Both the position numbers and the translations under genes were made by a program. Under the pieces are notes generated by a model, which saw nothing but the letters and a program-made list of their open reading frames with translations, made no database searches and was not told where the DNA came from. Source: UBA967 sp044375555 (GTDB lineage Bacteria; Verrucomicrobiota; Verrucomicrobiia; Chthoniobacterales; Terrimicrobiaceae). From it: a DNA stretch of 10,584 nt. This document shows, in pieces, positions 5,415 to 10,584 of the stretch (its first letter is position 1; the number at the start of each line of letters is the position of its first letter). Location of the stretch: NCBI GenBank assembly GCA_044375555.1, contig JBILML010000049.1, forward strand, positions 1 through 10,584, given 5' to 3'.

Positions 5415-6803
5415 ATGAAACGAAAGGCCCTCGCTGAATTGTTGAAATGGAGGAATCGCGCCGGGCGCAAGCCATTGGTCCTGCGCGGGGCGCGGCAGGT
5501 GGGGAAATCGTATCTGGCCCGAGCCCTGGCCGAGGAGGCGTTTGAGGGAATCTTGGAGCTGAATTTCGAGCGGGACGCCTCGCTTGCGGGGCTTTTTTCC
5601 GGAGCATCCGTGAGGGAAACCGTGCGACTGCTCGAGGCCAGATACGGAATGCCAGTGGTGGAGGGGAAGACGCTGTTGTTTCTCGATGAGATTCAAGCTG
5701 CACCGGAGGTTTTTGCGAAGCTGCGTTATTTTCATGAGGAATTGCCGGGCTTGCATGTGTTGGCGGCGGGGTCGCTGCTGGATTTGCTTTTGGAGGATCA
5801 CGAGTTCTCGGTGCCGGTGGGGAGGATCGAGTATCTGCATATGGGACCGCTGGTCTTCGAGGAATTCTTGGAAGCGACTGGCCGAGCGGGGTTGATCTCG
5901 TGGATGGCTGGATGGGGCTGGGGCGAGGCTTTTCCAGAGGCGCTCCACGAGGATTTGCTCGCGGCTTTCCGCCAATATCTCGTGGTCGGCGGAATGCCGG
6001 AAGCGGTGGCGGTTTTTGCTGAAACCGGATCCTACCGCGAGTGCGCGCGGGTGCAGGAGTCGATCCTGGCAACTTATCAAGAGGATTTCCAAAAATACTC
6101 ACGCCGTGTGCAGAAGCCCCGGATGGATCGTTTGTTCGCTCGCGTGCCGGCGATGCTCGGGCGCAAGTTCAAGTTCAGTGAGGTCGACCCCGCCGAGCGC
6201 GCGAAGAATCTCGGCGAGGCCTTGCATTTGCTTTGTCTAGCGCGGGTTTTTCACAAGGTCAGACGGTGCCATGGGAATGGACTGCCTCTCGCCGCTGAGG
6301 CCGATGACCGCAACTTCAAGGTTTTCTTTCTGGATGTGGGGTTGGTCTGCAGGGCTCTGGGCCTACAAATCGACAACCTCGAAAAAATGGATGAACTGTT
6401 TTTGGTGAACCGCGGCGCGCTTTGCGAGCAAGCGATCGCTCAGAACCTGCTCTACGCCGGAGACCCTTGGGTAAAACCCGAGGCGTTCTACTGGACGCGC
6501 GAGAGCCCGAATTCCACGGCGGAGGTGGATTTTTTGGTGCAACTCGGAGGCGCAGTTTTGCCCGTCGAGGTGAAAGCTGGCAAAACCGGGCGCCTCAAAT
6601 CGCTTCAACTCTACCTTGGCGAAAAAAATGCCCGCGCCGCGCTCAGATTCAACACCGACAAGCCCTCGGTGGCGCTTATCGAGAGGGAGGAAACTCCAGC
6701 CGAACTCATCTCCTTGCCACTGCCATTCGTGGGTCAATTTTCCAGACTCATGGACACCGCGCCCGGGCAGACATTCCTCGAAAAACCATCTGCTCCCATG
6801 TGA
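5415..6803 (+). CDS. AAA_14/DUF4143 ATP-binding protein
   Basis: This 462-residue protein is a common but poorly understood AAA-type ATPase. Walker A is GARQVGKS at residues 25-32 and Walker B is LLFLDE at 87-92, followed by the usual AAGSLLD segment. The C-terminal DUF4143 region contains a nuclease-fold-like motif: Asp372 in AEVDFLV and Glu385-Val-Lys387 in LPVEVKAG. The spacing matches the D...ExK core of PD-(D/E)xK folds. Length and order of domains are normal, with no break. Proteins of this kind are frequent in accessory regions and have been tied loosely to stress or defence; the actual reaction is not known. The start is fixed by the ATG next to the palindrome, with MKRKALAELL typical for the family. 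Confidence 0.92.
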   Translation: MKRKALAELLKWRNRAGRKPLVLRGARQVGKSYLARALAEEAFEGILELNFERDASLAGLFSGASVRETVRLLEARYGMPVVEGKTLLFLDEIQAAPEVFAKLRYFHEELPGLHVLAAGSLLDLLLEDHEFSVPVGRIEYLHMGPLVFEEFLEATGRAGLISWMAGWGWGEAFPEALHEDLLAAFRQYLVVGGMPEAVAVFAETGSYRECARVQESILATYQEDFQKYSRRVQKPRMDRLFARVPAMLGRKFKFSEVDPAERAKNLGEALHLLCLARVFHKVRRCHGNGLPLAAEADDRNFKVFFLDVGLVCRALGLQIDNLEKMDELFLVNRGALCEQAIAQNLLYAGDPWVKPEAFYWTRESPNSTAEVDFLVQLGGAVLPVEVKAGKTGRLKSLQLYLGEKNARAALRFNTDKPSVALIEREETPAELISLPLPFVGQFSRLMDTAPGQTFLEKPSAPM

Positions 6804-6874
6804 AAAACCGACTTTTTTCACTTTCCCGCCGAGCGGTCGATTTCGCAGGCCGAACGGACAAAAGCCCCCGCCCA

Positions 6875-6893
6875 GCGGTTAAAAACCAACCGC
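6875..6893. terminator. Hairpin GCGGTT/AACCGC downstream of the ATPase gene
   Basis: Perfect 6-bp arms at 6875-6880 and 6888-6893 flank a 7-nt loop, 72 bp past the ATPase stop. No T tract follows on either strand, so it is not a classical intrinsic terminator. It may limit 3' decay or simply be chance. Confidence 0.3.
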
Positions 6894-6920
6894 AAGACAC
6901 TGGTATTCAATGCCTCAGAT

Positions 6921-6949
6921 TTGACGGCCCACATCTCATCACATAGGAT
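6921..6949 (+). promoter_or_regulatory. Sigma70-like promoter for the Tyr/Pro-rich secreted protein
   Basis: TTGACG (6921-6926) and TAGGAT (6944-6949) are separated by exactly 17 bp. They match the -35 and -10 consensus at 5/6 and 4/6 positions. Transcription would begin near 6956, leaving a leader of about 20 nt before ATG 6978. Confidence 0.55.
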
Positions 6950-6977
6950 TTTTCCGAAAGTTCAACCACCACCAACC

Positions 6978-7313
6978 ATGAAAAAACTCATCCTCCTCGC
7001 CACCATCACCACCGCCCTCGGACTCGGCTCCGCAGCCCATGCCGGATCTTGGGGTTTCCAACTCGGCTCCGGCTCCGGGTTTTACTACAACCAAGGCAGG
7101 CCCGCCTGCGCGCCGGTTTACTCCGTTCCCGCGTATGTCGCCCCCGCCCCGGTCTACTATTCGCGCCCCACGGTCGTGTATTCCCGGCCGCAGACCGTCT
7201 ACATGCAGCCCTACCAGCAAATGCGCCCGACCTACTACCCGCAGACCGTCATTTACCGCTCCGAACCGGTCGTGATCCGCGAGCACAACCACCGCTGCCG
7301 CTCGCGGTGGTAA
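6978..7313 (+). CDS. Small secreted Tyr/Pro-rich protein
   Basis: This 111-residue protein starts MKKLILLATITTALGLGSAAHA, a standard Sec signal peptide with an A-H-A cleavage site at residues 20-22. The mature part is low in complexity, with many YSRPxxVY and PQTVY motifs, and ends in a His/Arg-rich tail. No enzyme motif is seen. The frame remains open upstream to 6921, but the ATG at 6978 directly precedes the signal peptide and follows a good promoter, so it is preferred. Similar short exported proteins are seen in Verrucomicrobiota, where they may coat the cell or sit in the periplasm; that role is a guess. Confidence 0.7.
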   Translation: MKKLILLATITTALGLGSAAHAGSWGFQLGSGSGFYYNQGRPACAPVYSVPAYVAPAPVYYSRPTVVYSRPQTVYMQPYQQMRPTYYPQTVIYRSEPVVIREHNHRCRSRW

Positions 7314-7365
7314 TCGATACGAAACTACAAAAACCATCTGATTTAAAAAACCAACCATCCAAAAA

Positions 7366-7776
7366 ATGAAAACTATGAAATCCCTAATGAATAAATCCCT
7401 GATCCTGACAACCGCCCTGACAGCCGCCATGCTCACTGGTTGCGCCACCGGTCCCGATGCCCAGACAGGAACGGTCGTCGGAGGAATCTTGGGAGCAGCG
7501 ACCGGCGGAATCGTCGGGCACCAGAGCGGCCGAGGCCTGGAAGGAGCCGCTATCGGAGGCGGTCTAGGTGCCATTGCTGGAAATATGTTCGGCAATGCCC
7601 AAGACACCCGGCGAAACAGCTATCCGTCCGCATACCGCCGCGAACCCGACTATGTCGTCTACCCGGCCCCTCAGAGAACCGTTGTCTATCAAGCCGAACC
7701 GCGCCATTATCATACCACCACCGTCGTCACTCGGCGCAGCTACGAGTCATGCGACGGCGGATATTGGATTGATTAA
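7366..7776 (+). CDS. Glycine-zipper lipoprotein
   Basis: This 136-residue protein has a lipoprotein signal with lipobox L23-T-G-C26. Two glycine-zipper helices follow, about residues 35-51 and 60-76, with repeated GxxxG spacing (GGILGAATGG and GAAIGGGLGA). The rest is a Tyr/Arg-rich soluble tail. This resembles the glycine-zipper 2TM/YMGG outer-membrane lipoproteins of the SlyB/Rcp type, which help envelope stability. ATGs at 7366, 7375 and 7387 are all in frame; the last would give the most usual signal length. It follows the secreted Tyr/Pro-rich gene by 52 bp and may share its promoter. Confidence 0.8.
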   Translation: MKTMKSLMNKSLILTTALTAAMLTGCATGPDAQTGTVVGGILGAATGGIVGHQSGRGLEGAAIGGGLGAIAGNMFGNAQDTRRNSYPSAYRREPDYVVYPAPQRTVVYQAEPRHYHTTTVVTRRSYESCDGGYWID

Positions 7777-7803
7777 CGACCCGCGCACAGACTCCTGCAT
7801 TCG

Positions 7804-8241
7804 ATGTTCACCCATTCCAGCCATCTCAATTTTGGCATTCGCCAAAAGGCTTTTTACAAAGGCCTTTTCTTCAGATTTCTTCCACTGCTCACGCTCCTCT
7901 CATCCACCATGCCACTCCATGCCGACGGCATCATCGCCGTCCTCAAAAACTCCTCCACCATCGAACGCCGCGACGCCGCGAATGGCTCCTACAAAGGCTC
8001 AATCTCCGTCAACAACGCCCTCGATGTCGGGTGCGACGGCGAGACGATCGCCGTGCTTCTCGGCAACGGCACCGTCCAGCGTTACAACGCGCAGAACGGC
8101 TCCTTCCTGGGCTCCATCTCGGTCAGCGGTAAGCCCAGCGCCGTCCAAGTCAGCGGCGGCGTAATCGTCGTCACCACCGAGCGCAGCGTGAACCGCTACA
8201 ATGCGCGCAATGGCTCCTACATGGGCTCCAGCTCTCGGTGA
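7804..8241 (+). CDS. Secreted NGSxxGSIS-repeat protein, probably frameshifted at its end
   Basis: This 145-residue ORF has a long N-terminus with basic residues and then a hydrophobic run (RFLPLLTLLSSTMPLHA), read as a signal peptide. Three repeats follow, each with a pattern like RYNAxNGSxxGSIS, at about residues 55-68, 94-107 and 134-145; between them lie beta-type stretches. This resembles blades of a beta-propeller, but three are too few for a full one. The last repeat reads GSSSR and stops. Compared with repeat 2, two extra bases (GC at about 8230-8231) shift the frame. Without them it would read GSISVKKGGDSFL and stop at 8266. Both ends are therefore doubtful, and it may be a truncated gene. 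Confidence 0.55.
   Translation: MFTHSSHLNFGIRQKAFYKGLFFRFLPLLTLLSSTMPLHADGIIAVLKNSSTIERRDAANGSYKGSISVNNALDVGCDGETIAVLLGNGTVQRYNAQNGSFLGSISVSGKPSAVQVSGGVIVVTTERSVNRYNARNGSYMGSSSR
7844..7868 (+). terminator. AAAAGGC/GCCTTTT hairpin
   Basis: Seven-bp arms at 7844-7850 and 7862-7868 enclose 11 nt, and the 3' arm runs into T-rich sequence. It lies 68 bp past the stop of the glycine-zipper lipoprotein gene and could end its transcript. It is also inside the next ORF, where it codes for part of the proposed signal peptide. The two readings conflict, so confidence is low. Confidence 0.3.
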
Positions 8242-8385
8242 AAAAAGGAGGGGATTCCTTCTTGTAGGGGCGTTCTTTAAAAGATGGGATCACCCCATGC
8301 GCTCGCGCCTGAAATTTCCGCTGGCCAGCCCCTTCTCCTTCCGCCTTCATACTTCCTGCTTTTTTCCCTCCCCGCTGCTCGGAAC

Positions 8386-8403
8386 GCCGACGTCCCCGTC
8401 GGC
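8386..8403. repeat. Compact hairpin GCCGACG-TCCC-CGTCGGC (REP-like)
   Basis: The arms are a perfect 7 bp, with a 4-nt loop. The 3' arm is joined to a stretch (TCGGCAACACAGGCGCTT) that recurs 334 bp later without the 5' arm. A GC-rich palindrome in a spacer with repeats around it is like a REP unit, but genome-wide copy number is not visible here. Confidence 0.45.
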
Positions 8404-8416
8404 AACACAGGCGCTT
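8399..8416 (+). repeat. 18-bp direct repeat, left copy
   Basis: TCGGCAACACAGGCGCTT is identical to 8733-8750. It lies just before the AlbA_2 fragment and is followed by TTCATACTT-type sequence. Confidence 0.8.
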
Positions 8417-8614
8417 CATACTTCATACTTTCCATGATCTCCGACATTCTCGCCTCGCCTGAAGGAAAGCAGCTGGAGTTCAAGCGCGACCTCTCCTCGC
8501 CGACGCCGATTCTCAAGACGCTGGTCGCTTTTGCGAACTCCGCCGGCGGCCGTCACGCTCCCCGAGATCCTGCCCCTCACCCGCGAACAATCTCGCTCAA
8601 CTCTACCGACAAGG

Positions 8615-8710
8615 GCCCAGTCAGGGGCCCAGTCGGGGGCAGAGTCGGGGGCAGAGTCGGGGGCAGAGTCGGGGCTAGAGTCGGGGCTAGAGTCGGGGCT
8701 AGAGTCGCTG
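8615..8710 (+). repeat. 12-bp tandem repeat, eight units
   Basis: Eight 12-bp units encode four-residue steps in the remnant frame: two GCCCAGTC(A/G)GGG, three GCAGAGTCGGGG and three CTAGAGTCGGGG-type units, the last imperfect. In protein this reads as AQSG, AESG and LESG steps. The graded change along the array points to growth by slippage or unequal exchange. Confidence 0.85.
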
Positions 8711-8732
8711 GCCTCAAGGATTCTGGCCGTCC

Positions 8733-8750
8733 TCGGCAACACAGGCGCTT
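8733..8750 (+). repeat. 18-bp direct repeat, right copy
   Basis: This copy is identical to 8399-8416 and forms the 3' breakpoint of the AlbA_2 remnant. It is followed by pyrimidine-rich sequence with CTCATACTTGATACTTT (8764-8780). Confidence 0.8.
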
Positions 8751-8828
8751 TCTTCCTTCCGCCCTCATACTTGATACTTTAACTATGGCCGCCTCCAAAA
8801 ATACCGCCTCACGGAAAAAGGAAGGACA

Positions 8829-8951
8829 AGAAAGTTAGAAGGATGAAGGAAGAAGTAAGAAAACCCTGAAGCACGCCAAACTCCCAGCCCATCATGAACC
8901 CAGGTCCACGCCATTTATTTCATACTTCTGCCTTCATCCTTTTGACTTTTT
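8829..8951 (+). promoter_or_regulatory. Long imperfect hairpin enclosing the caspase start codon
   Basis: Bases 8829-8862 pair with 8918-8951. By hand count, 34 positions give 29 Watson-Crick pairs, 3 G-U pairs and 2 mismatches. The 55-nt loop (8863-8917) holds ATG 8894. The 5' arm is purine-rich (AAGGATGAAGG at 8839-8849). The 3' arm is its complement and codes for residues 9-20 of the signal peptide. As RNA this could expose or trap the start region and affect translation. Both arms belong to the simple-sequence repeat family of this region, so an origin by inverted repeat insertion is likely. Confidence 0.6.
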
Positions 8952-10288
8952 GCCTCGCGGCCATGGGAGCGACTCCGCCGAAGGAAGCGCTTCTGATTGC
9001 GAATGGGAAATACTCGCACTTTGCAGGGCTGGCGCACCCTGGGCCTGATGCCGCAAAGCTCGGGGCTGCTCTGGAAGGGCTGGGTTTCCGAGTGCGAGTA
9101 GTGCGCGACGGGAACCGAGAGCAAATGCTCGACGCCATCGCCGAGTTCGAGCGCGGATTGCGCAACACCGGCGCGATTGCGTTTTTCCACTACGGGGGAC
9201 ACGGCGTGCAGGTGGATGGGAAAAATTATCTGCTTCCAGCAGATGCCGACATTCCCGATGAACGGCGTGTCGCCACACGGGCGGTGGCGCTCGATGAAGT
9301 CATGACGGCAATGGATGCCTCGGCGGCGCGGGCGAGCATCATCGTGATCGATGCGTGCCGCGACAACCCGCTCCCCGCCGGAGCAGGACGCAATCTCACG
9401 CGAGGCCTTTCAGTGGTTGGAATCAAGCCAAAAAACTCCATCGTCATTTACGCGGCGGAAGCAGGAAGCAAGGCGCTCGATGGCCTTTTCACGCCGATCT
9501 TGGCCAGTTCGCTCCAGCAAAAAGGGCGGAGCATCAATCAAATCATGATGAGTGTCCGCAGTGAGGTGTATGCGAAGTCGAGCGGCCAGCAGACTCCCGG
9601 CGAATACAATCAACTTTTTGAGGAATTGTTCTTAGGTGACCTTGCAGAAAATGGTCAGGCCCCGAGAGCTGTCTCCGAGGTAATGCCTGTTGTAGTTACA
9701 GGGAACGATCCTCTGGCAGACTTGAGAAATTTGGCCCATCAAGGGGTTGCCCAGTCTCAATTCAATTTAGGGTGGCGCTACGCCAACGGCGAAGGCGTGG
9801 CGAAGGATCTGGTCGAGGCGGTGAAGTGGTATCGCAAGGCCGCTGACCAAGGGTTTGCCTCTGCCCAATACAGCCTGGGGGCTTGCTACGGCGAGGGCGA
9901 AGGCGTGGCGAAGGATATGGTCGAGGCCGTGAAGTGGTTACGCAAGGCCGCTGACCAAGGGTTTGCCACTGCCCAATACAGCCTGGGGGCTTGCTACGGC
10001 GAGGGCGAAGGCGTGGCGAAGGATATGGTCGAGGCCGTGAAGTGGTTACGCAAGGCCGCTGACCAAGGGTATGCCGAAGCCCAATGCAGACTGGGGGTTT
10101 ACTACGCCGAGGGCGAAGGCGTGGCGAAGGATATGGTCGAGGCTTATGCTTTATTTAACCTTGCTAGTGTTTCTTTAGAACGAGCAAAAAAAGGCAGAGA
10201 CCATGCAGCTTCAAATATGACCCGTGAGCAGGTCGCTGCTGGGCAAAAGCGCACGAAGGAACTGCAGAGGGAACTTGAGAGCAACTGA
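8894..10288 (+). CDS. Exported caspase-family protease (C14) with Sel1-like repeats
   Basis: This 464-residue protein has an N-terminal hydrophobic segment (SAFILLTFCLAA) read as a signal peptide, then a peptidase C14 caspase-like domain at about residues 30-250. The catalytic pair is visible: His103 in HYGGHG and Cys155 in VIDACRD. From residue 287 come four Sel1-like repeats of 36 residues (pattern LGxxYxxGEGVAKDxVEAVKW), which form helical pairs used for protein binding. The C-terminus is a charged helix. Caspase-like proteins cut after basic or acidic residues and act in bacterial stress, cell death or signalling; the target is unknown. ATG 8894 gives the signal peptide. ATG 8963 would give a cytosolic protein. 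No ribosome site is seen for either, so location is uncertain. Confidence 0.88.
   Translation: MNPGPRHLFHTSAFILLTFCLAAMGATPPKEALLIANGKYSHFAGLAHPGPDAAKLGAALEGLGFRVRVVRDGNREQMLDAIAEFERGLRNTGAIAFFHYGGHGVQVDGKNYLLPADADIPDERRVATRAVALDEVMTAMDASAARASIIVIDACRDNPLPAGAGRNLTRGLSVVGIKPKNSIVIYAAEAGSKALDGLFTPILASSLQQKGRSINQIMMSVRSEVYAKSSGQQTPGEYNQLFEELFLGDLAENGQAPRAVSEVMPVVVTGNDPLADLRNLAHQGVAQSQFNLGWRYANGEGVAKDLVEAVKWYRKAADQGFASAQYSLGACYGEGEGVAKDMVEAVKWLRKAADQGFATAQYSLGACYGEGEGVAKDMVEAVKWLRKAADQGYAEAQCRLGVYYAEGEGVAKDMVEAYALFNLASVSLERAKKGRDHAASNMTREQVAAGQKRTKELQRELESN
9752..10183 (+). repeat. 108-bp tandem coding repeats (Sel1 units)
   Basis: Four units of 108 bp start at 9752, 9860, 9968 and 10076. Units 2 and 3 differ at only 2 of 108 bases by eye, while unit 1 is more distant. 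Unit 4 matches unit 3 to about 10142 and then diverges. This indicates a recent tandem duplication and possible copy-number change. Confidence 0.85.

Positions 10289-10584
<296 letters not shown>

Larger units (their letters stand above)
8242..8433. other. Non-coding spacer with short interspersed repeats
   Basis: No gene is supported here. The stretch has a pyrimidine-rich tract with TTCATACTTCC (8346-8356), a compact hairpin (8386-8403) and TTCATACTTCATACTTTCC (8415-8433). The same motif family recurs at 8764-8780 and 8921-8941. Confidence 0.5.
8434..8782 (+). pseudogene. AlbA_2 (Schlafen-like) ATP-binding protein, internally deleted remnant
   Basis: From ATG 8434 the first 40 residues (MISDILASPEGKQLEFKRDL onward, to NSAGGR) match the start of AlbA_2-domain proteins (PF04326; COG2865-like). 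Those proteins normally run for several hundred residues. Here the frame breaks at about 8552. The sequence continues one frame over with VTLPEILPLTREQS and an SGAQ/SGAE repeat, which resembles the linker before the C-terminal helix-turn-helix of the same family. The 3' end then stops in the second copy of the 18-bp repeat, giving LGNTGAFF in place of the helix-turn-helix. The middle and the end are therefore both missing. No function is expected. It is read as the relic of a transcriptional or defence-type protein. Confidence 0.7.

Noticed and set aside
5343..6102. Two long minus-strand ORFs opposite the AAA ATPase gene
   Set aside because: Both are low-complexity Arg/Pro/Gln-rich or patternless and oppose a gene with complete Walker motifs.
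6939..7607. 222-residue minus-strand ORF across the secreted protein and lipoprotein genes
   Set aside because: It is antisense to two ORFs with clear signal peptides and has no domain of its own.
8615..8710. CRISPR-like array
   Set aside because: The units are 12 bp with no spacers and keep a reading frame; this is a coding tandem repeat.
8284..8838. 184-residue ORF spanning the AlbA_2 remnant
   Set aside because: Only the stretch from ATG 8434 to about 8553 resembles protein; before it lies repeat spacer, and after it the frame reads the 12-bp array out of phase.

Overview
The window looks like a chromosomal accessory region from a GC-rich Gram-negative bacterium, most likely a member of the Verrucomicrobiota. 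That placement is inference. It rests on the weak or absent Shine-Dalgarno sequences, the small Tyr/Pro-rich exported proteins and lipoproteins, and the CTTCATCCTT-type intergenic repeats that run into a signal-peptide coding region. There is no rRNA, tRNA or housekeeping gene to settle it. The left edge cuts an IS110-family transposase and the right edge is a poly-G run that looks like sequencing artefact, so the window is probably one whole contig.

Left part (1-5.4 kb): the transposase remnant is followed by a cluster of stress or toxin-type genes. There are three Fic-domain proteins of different architecture: Fic with a C-terminal winged helix; Fic_N plus Fic plus winged helix; and, on the minus strand, DUF4172 plus Fic plus winged helix. 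All three keep the HPFxDGNGR active site and an upstream (S/T)xxxE(G/N) inhibitory motif, so all look like active, self-inhibited AMP-transferases. Behind the first two sit near-identical copies (about 94% over 150 bp) of an unrecognised coding module. Between the second and third Fic genes lie an overlapping VapB/VapC-type toxin-antitoxin pair and a small lipoprotein gene.

Middle part (5.4-8.2 kb): an AAA_14/DUF4143 ATPase is preceded by a perfect palindrome that ends one base before its start codon. Three small exported proteins follow: a Tyr/Pro-rich secreted protein behind a good sigma70-like promoter, a glycine-zipper lipoprotein, and a secreted protein with NGSxxGSIS repeats whose end looks frameshifted.

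Right part (8.2-10.6 kb): a 650-bp stretch of decayed DNA holds an internally deleted AlbA_2 (Schlafen-like) gene fragment between short direct repeats, with a 12-bp tandem repeat. Then comes an exported caspase-family (C14) protein with Sel1-like repeats. A predicted 34-position RNA stem encloses its start codon.

Most members are self-inhibited or antitoxin-paired effectors, and several have palindromes near their starts. That fits a set of separately regulated toxin or defence genes gathered in one place. No single operon links them, and a joint function is not shown by the sequence.
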